Part shown: positions 33,892-42,900 of the stretch, piece after piece
How the letters are laid out: every line of letters starts with the position of its first letter
How positions within the stretch are numbered: position 1 is the first letter of the stretch
Source of the DNA: Nostocoides sp. F2B08
GTDB lineage: Bacteria > Actinomycetota > Actinomycetes > Actinomycetales > Dermatophilaceae
Reading direction: 5' to 3'
Assembly: GCF_009184895.1 (NCBI RefSeq)
Contig: NZ_WESE01000006.1
Location: 62,501-126,500 of the forward strand
DNA length: 64,000 bases
The notes under the pieces: model-generated
Seen by the model: the letters and a program-made list of their open reading frames with translations, nothing else
What the model was told of the DNA's origin: nothing
The model's database searches: none
Translations under genes and position numbers: made by a program

Positions 33892-36117
33892 TCAGGACTC
33901 GTCACCGATCCGGCAGATCAGGACGTCATCGTTCTCGAAGACGACCGAGCACAGCTGCGACAGCTCCCGAGAGACATCGCCCGCTCGGCGGATCGCCGCG
34001 AGATGAGTGACGCCTCGGTCAGCCAGTTGATCCAGCGTTTCCGGTGTGGGCTGGTAGAAGGCCGACTCGTTGAGCTCGAACGTCTCCTCGTCCGGATAGG
34101 GCTGGAGGACGTGGTAGCGCCCGTCGATACCGTCGGTCGATCGGCCGAGGGCCGTGTACGCCCAGCCGCCCAGGAAGACCTGCCGCTCGCCGAGCGCAGC
34201 CACCCAGAACCCCCGCGCCGCACAGTTCTCCTCCGTGCGGACGTTCCGGCAGTGCAGATTGGTGGCGACGACCGCGTCCTCGGGCACGTTGTCGGCCATC
34301 CATCGCATGGCCCGCAGCTCATCGGTGGTGAGTGCGTAGTTGGGGGGAGGGTCGGCCGGAGGAGCAGTCCGTTGCGTGAGCGCGGTGTACCGGTCGCCCG
34401 AGAGCGCGCTCACAAGCGGTGCGCCGGCGCTGAAGGCCACGACGAAGACCGCGAGGGCAGCGAGCGCCCGTCGATCCGCCCGGCGAAGCAGCATGATCGA
34501 TGCTGCGATCGCCCCCACGGTCAGCAGCAGCGGACCGAGGACGACAGGCAGGTTCAGGGTCTCGATCCGGGCGGCTCCGGACAGCATCGACCCCAGGACC
34601 AGGCCGCTCAGCGCCACCGGGACGAGCAGGGGCGGCAGGCTCGACCCGGGGCGCGCCGATGCCGACTCGATGAGGCGCCACAGGCCGACGGCGACGGCCA
34701 CGGCAGCGAGAGGCTGGACACCGAACGCGAAGTAGCGTTGGGACTCGCCCGGATGGACGAAGACCTGCGTGACCCCGATGGCCGACCCGAGGGTCCCGAC
34801 GAAGAGCCAGAAGATCGGGTCGCGGACCGAGAATGCTGCGAGAGCCGGAGCCCACCACAGGTGGTTGAGCAGGATCAGAACGGTGAAGGCGACGAGCACG
34901 ACGAGGGTGGTCCCCTCTCCCGAGTCCGCCAGTGCGCCTGCGCTGGCCTCGAAGACCGGTCGTTGCCGCGCTCCGCCGAGAATCTCGAGCCGCGACCCAC
35001 CTCCGCCCCCACCGAAGACGGGCCACGTGAGTGCCGTCACCGCCGCCACGGCTCCGGTCACGATCGCCAGCCTTCGCACCGGGCCGCGGGTGATCACCGC
35101 ACAGACCAGCGCGAGGAGGAGGCCGCAGACGACCACGGGCAGGATCGACGCCTTCACCCCGGGAGCGATGATGACCAGAGCAGCGAGTGCGGGGATCGCG
35201 GAGCGACTGCGAACGTCGGCCATCTTGATGACGACGATCAGGGTCCAGATCAGAGCCAGCATCACGGGAAGTGCAAGCATGTGCGACGGTGACCGAGGGA
35301 TGAAGTTGGCGGTCGTGCCGCCCGTGAGGGCGGCGTCGAGGGCGAAGGCCGGTGGGAAGGTCACGAGAGCGGCCGCCATCAGCCCGGCCCAGCCACTGCG
35401 CGTCAGGTAGTGGGCCAGTCCGAAGGCGAGGCCGAGCGTGGCTGCGAAGGCGGGAACGTACCAGGCGACCGCGCTGAGGGCGGGCAGGTCGATTCCGCCG
35501 GCGAGAGCCATCCCGCCGATGTGGGCGTTCGTGAGCCAGTGGTAGCTGAACGGCTCGTCGACGGCCTGCGGGTCGACCAGTGGGATGCGCGACCGCGCCG
35601 ATGCGTTGATCGCCAGATGCCAATACAGGTCCTGGTACCACGCCAGGGGATTGCGTGCCGGATCCTCCAACCACCTGTTGGCGAAACGAGCCAACGCGAC
35701 GATCCACAGTCCGAGACCGGTGATCGAGATCCATACGCCGAGGGGCTCCCTCGGCACGCGGAGCTCGTCGCGGATGCGCTGGCGCCAGACGGCGGTGGCC
35801 ACGGCGGACACGAGCAGCGGCACGCCCCACGCCAACAGGGCGGCGTCGAAGGTCACTGCTGCGGCCCATCCGAGCAGCTGAACAGGAAGGCCGACCGCCC
35901 AGGCGACCGAGAGACGAGCGGCCCACGGACTCTTGCCCGCCCAGGTCGAGAGCGCGAATCCGGGCGCGAGGATGGTCACCGCCGTGACCAGACCGAACCG
36001 GAGCTGGGTGCCCGCGCCGACGCCGTGGACCCACATGGTCAGACTCGTCAATGCGAGGCCGACCCCGAACATCGCCCAGCCCCAGACCCTCGCGTGCGTG
36101 TGGGTGGTGGCAAGCAC
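33892..36117 (-). CDS. Polytopic GT-C-like membrane protein
   Basis: A 741-residue protein with roughly 13-16 transmembrane segments and a soluble C-terminal part (about 580-741) containing AMRWMADNVPEDAVVATNLH and FWVAALGERQVFLGGWAYTA. An acidic loop after the early segments and the pattern WYQDLYWHLAIN plus DEPFSYHWLTNAHIGGM recall GT-C-fold lipid-linked glycosyltransferases and related uncharacterised proteins. The C-terminal region resembles nucleotide-sugar-independent membrane enzymes where residence of a conserved W-M-x-x-N segment recurs. GTG 36117 is set by TACTCT lying 6 nt upstream (leaderless). No glycan cluster surrounds it, so the substrate is unknown. Confidence 0.65.
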   Translation of the reverse strand: MLATTHTHARVWGWAMFGVGLALTSLTMWVHGVGAGTQLRFGLVTAVTILAPGFALSTWAGKSPWAARLSVAWAVGLPVQLLGWAAAVTFDAALLAWGVPLLVSAVATAVWRQRIRDELRVPREPLGVWISITGLGLWIVALARFANRWLEDPARNPLAWYQDLYWHLAINASARSRIPLVDPQAVDEPFSYHWLTNAHIGGMALAGGIDLPALSAVAWYVPAFAATLGLAFGLAHYLTRSGWAGLMAAALVTFPPAFALDAALTGGTTANFIPRSPSHMLALPVMLALIWTLIVVIKMADVRSRSAIPALAALVIIAPGVKASILPVVVCGLLLALVCAVITRGPVRRLAIVTGAVAAVTALTWPVFGGGGGGSRLEILGGARQRPVFEASAGALADSGEGTTLVVLVAFTVLILLNHLWWAPALAAFSVRDPIFWLFVGTLGSAIGVTQVFVHPGESQRYFAFGVQPLAAVAVAVGLWRLIESASARPGSSLPPLLVPVALSGLVLGSMLSGAARIETLNLPVVLGPLLLTVGAIAASIMLLRRADRRALAALAVFVVAFSAGAPLVSALSGDRYTALTQRTAPPADPPPNYALTTDELRAMRWMADNVPEDAVVATNLHCRNVRTEENCAARGFWVAALGERQVFLGGWAYTALGRSTDGIDGRYHVLQPYPDEETFELNESAFYQPTPETLDQLADRGVTHLAAIRRAGDVSRELSQLCSVVFENDDVLICRIGDES

Positions 36118-36123
36118 GTCCGC

Positions 36124-36129
36124 AGAGTA
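36124..36129 (-). promoter_or_regulatory. -10 box TACTCT for the GT-C-like gene (leaderless)
   Basis: TACTCT on the minus strand, 6 nt before GTG 36117. Confidence 0.4.
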
Positions 36130-36219
36130 CCCCGGGGCGGCGGAGCAGCCGCGAGGCGAACGTGCGTCGCAGACGCGGTACGCGCCTCGACGTGGCCGCG
36201 ACAACCGTGAACCGCTGGG

Positions 36220-36225
36220 TAGGGT
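36220..36225 (+). promoter_or_regulatory. -10 box TAGGGT for the GTPase pair (leaderless)
   Basis: TAGGGT 7 nt before GTG 36233. It fixes the start, since the frame stays open 300 bases upstream into the antisense of the neighbouring gene. Confidence 0.4.
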
Positions 36226-36232
36226 TGGCTGC

Positions 36233-37969
36233 GTGAGTGCCAGCACCGAGGGGTCCGTCGCGCTGCGCGACGCCGTCGGCGCACTGCGTGATGCCGTCGA
36301 GGCGACGGAGCTGCCCCTCGACCTCCCTGACACCGCTGACGGCAAGGCCGAGCGCGAGTCTCTCCTGCGTCAGCTGGACGACTACGTCCTGCCCCGGCTC
36401 GAGTCCATCGACGCGCCGCTCCTCGCGGTCGTGGGAGGGTCCACCGGCGCCGGCAAGTCGACCTTGGTGAACTCGATCATCGGAGGTGAGGTCAGCCGCT
36501 CGGGCGTGCTCCGCCCGACGACCACGATCCCCGTCCTGATCCACCACCCCGACGACTCGCGGTGGTTCACGACCGCTCGGGTGCTGCCGCGGCTCGGCAG
36601 GGTGACCGGCAGACCGGGCGACGAGGACCAGCCGGGCACCGTCCGGCTCGTGGAGTCGGGCACGCTCCCGTCGGGTCTGGCTCTGCTGGACGCCCCCGAC
36701 ATCGACTCGGTCGTCTCGGCCAACCGCAGTCTCGCCGGGCAGCTGCTCCAGGCCGCCGACATGTGGCTGTTCGTGACGACGGCGGCCCGCTACGCCGACG
36801 CGGTTCCGTGGGACCTGCTGCGCTCAGCCTCGGACCGCGGGACTGCGGTCGCCATCGTCCTGGACCGGGTGCCGCCCGAGGACTTGGAGGTGGTCCGCCC
36901 CCACCTTGTCGAGATGCTTCGAGACCAGGGAATGGGCACCTCGCCGGTGTTCACGGTCCCGGAGTCCGAGCTGACCGACGACGGGCTCCTCCCTCCTGAG
37001 GCGCTGGGGCGACTCGGACAGTGGCTGCAGGCGCTGGCCTCCGACCGGCGCGCCCGCGACATCATCATCGCCCAGACCCTCGACGGCGCCCTCAGCTCGC
37101 TGGGTTCGCGCGTCGCCCTCGTCGTCGAGGCCGCCCGCCGACAGCACGAAGCCACCCGCGCTCTGGCCCAGGAGGTCGACAAGGCCTACGACCTCGCGCG
37201 CGACCGGGTCGAGGCGGGGATGACCGACGGCTCGTTGCTCCGGGGCGAGGTGCTGGCTCGGTGGCAGGAGTTCATCGGAACCGGTGAGTTCTTCCGGCAG
37301 GTCGAGACGACGATCTCGCGCTGGCGGGACAAGGTCTCCGCGGCGATCCGGGGCAACCCGATGCCCGCCGAGAGTGTCGACGAAGCACTGCAGAGCGGTG
37401 TGGCCGACCTCGTCCGCTCCCAGGCGGACGGTGCCGCGGCGAGCATCGCCCGAACGTGGCGGGGGATGCCCGGCGGAGACTCCGTGCTCGAGCAGGCACC
37501 CTCTCTCGCCGGCTCCGATCCCACCGTCCCCTCCCGGATCGAGCGTCTCGTGCGGGAATGGCAGGGCGACATCCTCGACTTGGTCCGCCACGAGGGCAAG
37601 GACCGTCGCACGAACGCCCGGATCGCCGCCTTCGGCATCAACGGCATCGCCCTGTTCCTCATGCTCGTCGCCTTCGCTCACACCGGCGGCCTGGTAGGAG
37701 CCGAGGTCGGCATCGCCGGTGGAGCCTCCCTGCTCGCCCAACGGGTGCTCGAGGCGATCTTCGGAGACCAGGCGGTCCGCTCGATGGCCAAGAAGGCGAG
37801 GGTGGCACTCCTCGAGCGCGTCGACGGGCTCTACGACGACGAGCGGGCCCGGTACCACTCGGGACTCGGTCCGTTCCTCGTCGGCAGTGGGGCGGCACGC
37901 CGGTTGGACGCCGCGGTGGCGGAGGTCGCCCAGACCCAACGGCAGCACCCCGAGGAGGTTGCTTCGTGA
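36233..37969 (+). CDS. Dynamin-like GTPase, first of a pair
   Basis: A 578-residue protein. The GTPase domain has G1 VVGGSTGAGKSTLVNSIIGG (~62-81), a switch-like Thr segment (VLRPTTTIPVLIHH), and G3 LLDAPDIDSV. The G4 position reads IVLDRVPPED rather than the canonical N/TKxD, so nucleotide specificity may be relaxed. A long helical stalk follows (ALVVEAARRQHEATRALAQE and others), then a hydrophobic segment (FGINGIALFLMLVAFA) and an amphipathic Gly/Ala region (VGAEVGIAGGASLLAQRVLE). This fits bacterial dynamin-like membrane-remodelling proteins. It overlaps the next GTPase by 4 nt. Actinobacterial tandem dynamins (DynA/DynB) act in septation or membrane stress; that role is inferred. Confidence 0.8.
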   Translation: MSASTEGSVALRDAVGALRDAVEATELPLDLPDTADGKAERESLLRQLDDYVLPRLESIDAPLLAVVGGSTGAGKSTLVNSIIGGEVSRSGVLRPTTTIPVLIHHPDDSRWFTTARVLPRLGRVTGRPGDEDQPGTVRLVESGTLPSGLALLDAPDIDSVVSANRSLAGQLLQAADMWLFVTTAARYADAVPWDLLRSASDRGTAVAIVLDRVPPEDLEVVRPHLVEMLRDQGMGTSPVFTVPESELTDDGLLPPEALGRLGQWLQALASDRRARDIIIAQTLDGALSSLGSRVALVVEAARRQHEATRALAQEVDKAYDLARDRVEAGMTDGSLLRGEVLARWQEFIGTGEFFRQVETTISRWRDKVSAAIRGNPMPAESVDEALQSGVADLVRSQADGAAASIARTWRGMPGGDSVLEQAPSLAGSDPTVPSRIERLVREWQGDILDLVRHEGKDRRTNARIAAFGINGIALFLMLVAFAHTGGLVGAEVGIAGGASLLAQRVLEAIFGDQAVRSMAKKARVALLERVDGLYDDERARYHSGLGPFLVGSGAARRLDAAVAEVAQTQRQHPEEVAS

Positions 37970-39642
37970 GCCCGATCCGGCCCGGCCGCGCGAAGGTCAC
38001 CGCCGTCACCGCCGACGACCTCTCCGCTCGATCGGCCGCCCTCGACGAGGCGATCGACGCCGGGGGCGCCCAGCTCGACCCCGACACCGTGCAGGACGCC
38101 CGCGCCATCACGACCAAGGTGCAGGAGCGGCTGGGGATGACCGGAGGGCACACCGTCGTCGCCCTCGCCGGAGCCACCGGAAGCGGCAAGTCGAGCCTCT
38201 TCAACGCGCTCGTGGGCGCGGAGGCGGCCACCGTCGGCGCACGGCGCCCGACGACGAGCACGCCGACCGCCGGCATCTGGGGTCAGGAGCCCGTGGGCAG
38301 ACTGCTCACCTGGCTCGGCGTCGGTTCACGCCACTTCGTCAGTGCCCACTCACCGGCCGCGATGACCAGTGCCGGCGGCATGGACGGCCTGGTGCTCCTC
38401 GACCTGCCCGACTTCGACTCGCGTGAGACCGCGCACCGGGCCGAGGCGGAGCGGGTGCTCGCGCTGGCTGACGTCTTCGTGTGGGTCACGGACCCACAGA
38501 AATATGCGGATGCCCGTTTGCACGACGACTACGTCAAGGTGCTCAAGGCGCACGAGGCGGTCATGATCGTCGTCCTCAACCACGCGGACCGGCTCGGCGA
38601 CGAGGACCGCAAGAGCTGTCTGGCCGACCTGTCCCGACTGCTCAAGGCCGACGGCGTCCCCAACGCACAGGTGCTGGCCACCTCGGCCCGCACCGGCCTC
38701 GGGGTGGATGAGCTGCGTCAGCGTCTGGCCAATGTCGTCGCCGGGGCGGCTGCGGCCAGGACGCGCCTCGCAGGCGACGTGCGCACCGCGGCCGGCGCCA
38801 TCCGCACGGGTGTCGCGGACACCGAGCCCGATCTGGGCAAGCGGGCCGCGCCAGGTCTCGTGGACGCGCTCGCGCGCGCCGCCGGGATCCCCACCGTCGT
38901 CTCCGCTGTCGACCGCGAGTACCGGGACCAGGCGGTCGGGGCGACGGGATGGCCGTTCACCCGCTGGATGCGCAGTCTGCGCGCCTCGCCGCTGCGACGC
39001 CTCCGCCTCGACCCCGGCAGCACCGACCGGTCCACCGTGATCGACGAGAACGACGTGCGGGCCGTCCTGGGTCGCTCATCCCTCCCGCCGCCGACACCCG
39101 CGGCGCGGGCAGCCGTCGAGATGGCGACCCGGGCGGTCGGCGACCAGGCGGGCTCGGGTCTCCCTGTGCGCTGGGCCGACGCGGTCAGCGACGCGGCCAC
39201 ACCGCAGGGTGAGCTCATGGCCGACCGGCTCGACCAGGCCGTCGTGCGCACGTCGTTGCGGGCGCGCGACCCGTTCTGGTGGACCGTCCTGGGGCTGCTC
39301 CAGATCCTGCTCGCGATCACCGCGGTGGCCGGGTTCGTCTGGCTCGCCGTCCTCTTCGCTCTCGGATGGCTGCAGATGGAGGCGCTCTTCGAGACTCCGA
39401 CATGGGGTCCGGTGCCCATCCCCGCGCTGATGTTCCTCGGTGGCCTGCTCGCCGGGATGCTTCTCGCGGTGCTGGCCCGCTTCCTCGCCGCGGTCGGGGG
39501 ACGGCGGCGGGCGCGGACGATGGACCGGCGACTCCGAGAGTCGATCGAGGCCGTGGCGACCGAGACCGTCGTGGACCCGGTGCGCGCCGTCCTCGACCGG
39601 CACCGTCGCACCCGGGAGCTGCTCGACTCCGCGATCCGCTGA
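37966..39642 (+). CDS. YfjP-type GTPase, second of the pair
   Basis: A 558-residue protein. G1 is VVALAGATGSGKSSLFNALV (~54-73), switch region ARRPTTSTPTAGIWG, G3 LLDLPDFDSRE, G4 VVLNHADRL (canonical N-x-x-D), G5 LATSARTGLGVDEL. Two adjacent transmembrane helices follow at about 440-510 (WTVLGLLQILLAITAVAGFV, FLGGLLAGMLLAVLARFLAA), then a basic C-terminal helix. GTG start within the upstream stop (GTGA), so the pair is made together and probably forms a hetero-oligomer at the membrane. Related YfjP GTPases are widespread beside dynamin-family genes in actinobacteria. Confidence 0.82.
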   Translation: MSPIRPGRAKVTAVTADDLSARSAALDEAIDAGGAQLDPDTVQDARAITTKVQERLGMTGGHTVVALAGATGSGKSSLFNALVGAEAATVGARRPTTSTPTAGIWGQEPVGRLLTWLGVGSRHFVSAHSPAAMTSAGGMDGLVLLDLPDFDSRETAHRAEAERVLALADVFVWVTDPQKYADARLHDDYVKVLKAHEAVMIVVLNHADRLGDEDRKSCLADLSRLLKADGVPNAQVLATSARTGLGVDELRQRLANVVAGAAAARTRLAGDVRTAAGAIRTGVADTEPDLGKRAAPGLVDALARAAGIPTVVSAVDREYRDQAVGATGWPFTRWMRSLRASPLRRLRLDPGSTDRSTVIDENDVRAVLGRSSLPPPTPAARAAVEMATRAVGDQAGSGLPVRWADAVSDAATPQGELMADRLDQAVVRTSLRARDPFWWTVLGLLQILLAITAVAGFVWLAVLFALGWLQMEALFETPTWGPVPIPALMFLGGLLAGMLLAVLARFLAAVGGRRRARTMDRRLRESIEAVATETVVDPVRAVLDRHRRTRELLDSAIR

Positions 39643-39798
39643 GCCCACATCGCGGAGCCTCGCCGGGTGTGTCGTCCACATCGTCGTGCCGAGCCGTGGT
39701 GTCTGCGGAGCGCTCGCCGTTGACTTGGTCGCAGGCCCGGAACGACCGGGTCACGGTCGCGACGCGAGTCGCACCGGCATCCGTGAGAAGGGACGCCG

Positions 39799-40392
39799 AT
39801 GAACGAGAACACCATCACCGTGTCCGGCAATGTCATCGCCGAGCCGGAGATGCGACAGACGAAGGGCGGGCATCCCATGCTCACCTTCCGGGTCGCCTCC
39901 AACCACCGATACTTCAACAGTCGCACCGGCCAGTGGGAGGAGGGTGTGACCAACTACTACGACGTCGTCGCCTTCCGGCAGCTCGCGCTGAACACCGGGG
40001 CCTCGCTCCACAAGGGGTACGCCGTCTATGTCCAGGGCCAGCTCCGTCAGCGGCGTTTCACGAGGCAGGACGGCTCGTCCGGAATGAGCTGCGAGATCGA
40101 GGCGCGCACCGTCGGCCCGGACCTCTCGTTCGGGATCGCCCAGTGGATGCGCCGCCCTAAGACGACCACTGCAGGCCAGTCGGCCGCCGCGGGGGAGGCC
40201 CAGCCCTGGGGGCAGCACTCGAGCGAGTCGGAGCCGACCGGCCTGCCCGACCCGGACCGGGTCGGGTTCACCGCCCGGCGCGACCACGAGGACGAGGAGA
40301 CCTATGACGAGGTCCGCGTCGACGAGAACGGCGTGATCCTCGATCCCCCAGGGATGCGCTCCGAGGAGGAGGTCGAAGAGCCCGCGGCCTGA
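39799..40392 (+). CDS. Single-stranded DNA-binding protein, SsbB-like
   Basis: A 197-residue protein with an N-terminal OB fold: ITVSGNVIAEPEMRQTKGGH, FRVASNHRYFNSRTGQWEEG, TNYYDVVAFRQLALN, VYVQGQLRQRRFTRQDG. The tail is acidic but ends VEEPAA and lacks the D-D-x-I-P-F protein-interaction tip of the replicative SSB. That suggests the secondary actinobacterial paralogue (SsbB type), which in Streptomyces acts in chromosome segregation during sporulation. ATG preceded by GAAGGGA. Lies alone between the GTPase pair and ettA. Confidence 0.85.
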   Translation: MNENTITVSGNVIAEPEMRQTKGGHPMLTFRVASNHRYFNSRTGQWEEGVTNYYDVVAFRQLALNTGASLHKGYAVYVQGQLRQRRFTRQDGSSGMSCEIEARTVGPDLSFGIAQWMRRPKTTTAGQSAAAGEAQPWGQHSSESEPTGLPDPDRVGFTARRDHEDEETYDEVRVDENGVILDPPGMRSEEEVEEPAA

Positions 40393-40472
40393 GGCCCTCG
40401 CGGGCGCGGGTCGCCGGCGCGAGGAGCATCGTGGCGCACGAGAAGGATTCGGAGGCGGGCCGGGTCGACAAC

Positions 40473-40478
40473 TACCCT
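40473..40478 (+). promoter_or_regulatory. -10 box TACCCT for ettA (leaderless)
   Basis: TACCCT 6 nt before ATG 40485. It excludes the in-frame GTG at 40431. Confidence 0.4.
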
Positions 40479-40484
40479 GGCCGC

Positions 40485-42167
40485 ATGCCCGAGTTCATCT
40501 ACACCATGACCCGCGCCCGCAAGGCGCACAACGAGAAGGTCATCCTCGACGACGTGTCCATGTCCTTCTACCCGGGGGCGAAGATCGGCATGGTCGGGCC
40601 CAACGGAGCCGGCAAGTCGACGATCCTTAAGATCATGGCCGGCCTGGACCAGCCGTCCAACGGCGAGGCCCGCCTCGCGGCCGACGCGACAGTCGGGATC
40701 CTCCTGCAGGAGCCGCCGCTCAACGAGGACAAGACGGTCCTCGGCAACGTCGAGGAGGGTGTCGGCGAGATCAAGGCCAAGCTCGATCGCTACAACCAGA
40801 TCAGCGAGGAGATGGCCGACCCGGACGCCGACTTCGACGCGCTCATGACCGAGATGGGCAAGCTCCAGGAGGACATCGACCACGCGGACGCGTGGGACCT
40901 GGACTCCCAGCTCGAGCAGGCGATGGACGCGCTGCGCTGCCCGCCGCCGGACGCCGACGTCAGCGTCCTCTCCGGTGGTGAGCGTCGTCGGGTCGCCCTG
41001 TGCAAGCTGCTGCTGAGCAAGCCCGACCTGCTCCTGCTCGACGAGCCGACCAACCACCTCGACGCCGAGTCGGTCCTCTGGCTCGAGCAGCACCTCGAGT
41101 CCTACCCCGGCGCAGTCATCGCCGTGACGCACGACCGGTACTTCCTCGACAACGTCGCGCAGTGGATCGCCGAGGTCGACCGGGGTCGCCTCTACCCGTA
41201 CGAAGGCAACTACTCGACCTACCTCGAGAAGAAGGCCGAGCGCCTCCAGGTCCAGGGCAAGAAGGACGCCAAGCTCGCGAAGCGCCTCAAGGACGAGCTC
41301 GAATGGGTGCGGTCGAACGCCAAGGCGCGCCAGGTCAAGAGCAAGGCCCGCCTGGCCCGGTACGAGGAGATGGCCGCCGAGGCCGAGCGGACCCGAAAGC
41401 TGGACTTCGAGGAGATCCAGATTCCGCCGGGGCCGAGACTCGGCAGCGTCGTCATCGAGGTCAAGAACCTCACGAAGGGCTTCGACGACCGCGTCCTCAT
41501 CGACGGTCTGTCGTTCTCCCTGCCGCGCAACGGCATCGTCGGTGTGATCGGCCCCAACGGCGTCGGCAAGACCACCCTCTTCAAGACGATCGTCGGCCTC
41601 GAGGAGCCGGACTCCGGCGAGGTCAAGGTCGGCGAGACCGTCCAAATCTCCTACGTCGACCAGTCCCGGGCGGGCATCGACCCCGAGAAGTCACTGTGGG
41701 AGGTCGTCTCCGATGGGCTCGACTTCATCAAGGTGGGTCACGTCGAGATCCCGTCCCGCGCATACGTCTCGCAGTTCGGCTTCAAGGGACCCGACCAGCA
41801 GAAGAAGGCCGGCATCCTCTCCGGTGGAGAGCGCAACCGGCTCAACCTCGCGCTCACCCTCAAGCAGGGCGGCAACCTGCTGCTCCTCGACGAGCCGACC
41901 AACGATCTCGACGTCGAGACCCTCGGCTCACTCGAGAACGCACTGCTCGAGTTCCCCGGCTGCGCCGTCGTCATCAGCCACGACCGCTGGTTCCTCGACC
42001 GCGTCGCGACGCACATCCTCGCCTACGAGGGCGACGACGTGAACCCTGCGAAGTGGTACTGGTTCGAGGGCAACTTCGAGGCCTACGAGAAGAACAAGAT
42101 CGAGCGGCTCGGCGAGGAGGCGGCCCGGCCGCACCGGGTGACCTACCGCAAGCTCACGCGCGACTAG
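40485..42167 (+). CDS. ettA: EttA, energy-dependent translational throttle (ABC-F)
   Basis: A 560-residue ABC-F ATPase that binds the ribosomal E site and gates early elongation by ATP/ADP ratio. It starts MPEFIYTMTRARKAHNEKVI as in E. coli EttA. First ABC: VGPNGAGKSTILKIMAG, signature LSGGERRRVALCKLLL, LLLLDEPTNHLDAES. The linker helices (AKLAKRLKDELEWVRSNAKA) form the P-site tRNA interaction motif. Second ABC: IGPNGVGKTTLFKTIVG, signature LSGGERNRLNLALTL, LLLDEPTNDLDVET. Length is close to the 555 of E. coli EttA. The 3' end overlaps the convergent methyltransferase by 14 nt. Confidence 0.97.
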   Translation: MPEFIYTMTRARKAHNEKVILDDVSMSFYPGAKIGMVGPNGAGKSTILKIMAGLDQPSNGEARLAADATVGILLQEPPLNEDKTVLGNVEEGVGEIKAKLDRYNQISEEMADPDADFDALMTEMGKLQEDIDHADAWDLDSQLEQAMDALRCPPPDADVSVLSGGERRRVALCKLLLSKPDLLLLDEPTNHLDAESVLWLEQHLESYPGAVIAVTHDRYFLDNVAQWIAEVDRGRLYPYEGNYSTYLEKKAERLQVQGKKDAKLAKRLKDELEWVRSNAKARQVKSKARLARYEEMAAEAERTRKLDFEEIQIPPGPRLGSVVIEVKNLTKGFDDRVLIDGLSFSLPRNGIVGVIGPNGVGKTTLFKTIVGLEEPDSGEVKVGETVQISYVDQSRAGIDPEKSLWEVVSDGLDFIKVGHVEIPSRAYVSQFGFKGPDQQKKAGILSGGERNRLNLALTLKQGGNLLLLDEPTNDLDVETLGSLENALLEFPGCAVVISHDRWFLDRVATHILAYEGDDVNPAKWYWFEGNFEAYEKNKIERLGEEAARPHRVTYRKLTRD

Positions 42168-42900
42168 GGCGAGCGGCGAGCAGCACCGACGACCCGAAGG
42201 GGAGGTCCCGCGAGGCGAGCAGACGCTCGTCGAGTCGGCACAGACCCATCAGGGCATGGTGCAGCGGCCGCGGCACGGTCGGGACGGTGGCGATGTCCGC
42301 CGCTCCGGCCGTGCGCCCCCGGTCTCGAACCCTGCGCAGCAGTCGCTCGGCGGCGAACATCGGGAAGACCGCCGCGAACGCGTACGTCGCCCGGTCGACG
42401 GTGAACCCCGCCGCCGTCACCGCATCGACGATCCGGGGTCTCGTGTACCGCCGGTAGTGCCCGTTGGCGACGTCGTGGTCGGACCATGCCCACTGGTACG
42501 CCGGGACCGACAGCACGAGCACGCCGTCCGGGCGCAGCACCCGCCGCATCTCGTGCAAGGCGAGCGACTCCGGCTCGCAGTGCTCGACGACGTCGAACGC
42601 CGCCACCGCATCGAAGACGGCATCGGCGTAGGGGAGCGCGGTCGCCGAACCGCACACGCCGTCGTTCGCCAGGCCTCTCGGGTCGACATCGAGCGCCGTT
42701 GTCACAGTAGCGCGCTCGCGGAACCACGAGGCGCTCGGACCGTCGGCGCTGCCGACGTCGAGCACGCGACCGCCCGGCTCGACGAAATCGCCGAGTGCCT
42801 GCTCGAGCAGTCTCGTCCGCGCCTGGTACCACCAGTAGTCCGGGACCGCGATCGACGGGGAGCCGCCGTGTCCGGTGCCCTGGTGGACGGCGGTGCTCAC
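42154..42900 (-). CDS. Class I SAM-dependent methyltransferase
   Basis: A 248-residue methyltransferase. SAM-binding motif I is RVLDVGSADGPSASWF, then VTTALDVDPRGLANDGV, motif II FDAVAAFDVVEHCEPES, and RRVLRPDGVLVLSVPAYQWA, the methyltransferase type 11 pattern. GTG start overlaps the TetR stop (GTGA). The substrate is unknown. Paired with the TetR gene, so probably co-regulated with it. Confidence 0.82.
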   Translation of the reverse strand: MSTAVHQGTGHGGSPSIAVPDYWWYQARTRLLEQALGDFVEPGGRVLDVGSADGPSASWFRERATVTTALDVDPRGLANDGVCGSATALPYADAVFDAVAAFDVVEHCEPESLALHEMRRVLRPDGVLVLSVPAYQWAWSDHDVANGHYRRYTRPRIVDAVTAAGFTVDRATYAFAAVFPMFAAERLLRRVRDRGRTAGAADIATVPTVPRPLHHALMGLCRLDERLLASRDLPFGSSVLLAARPSRA

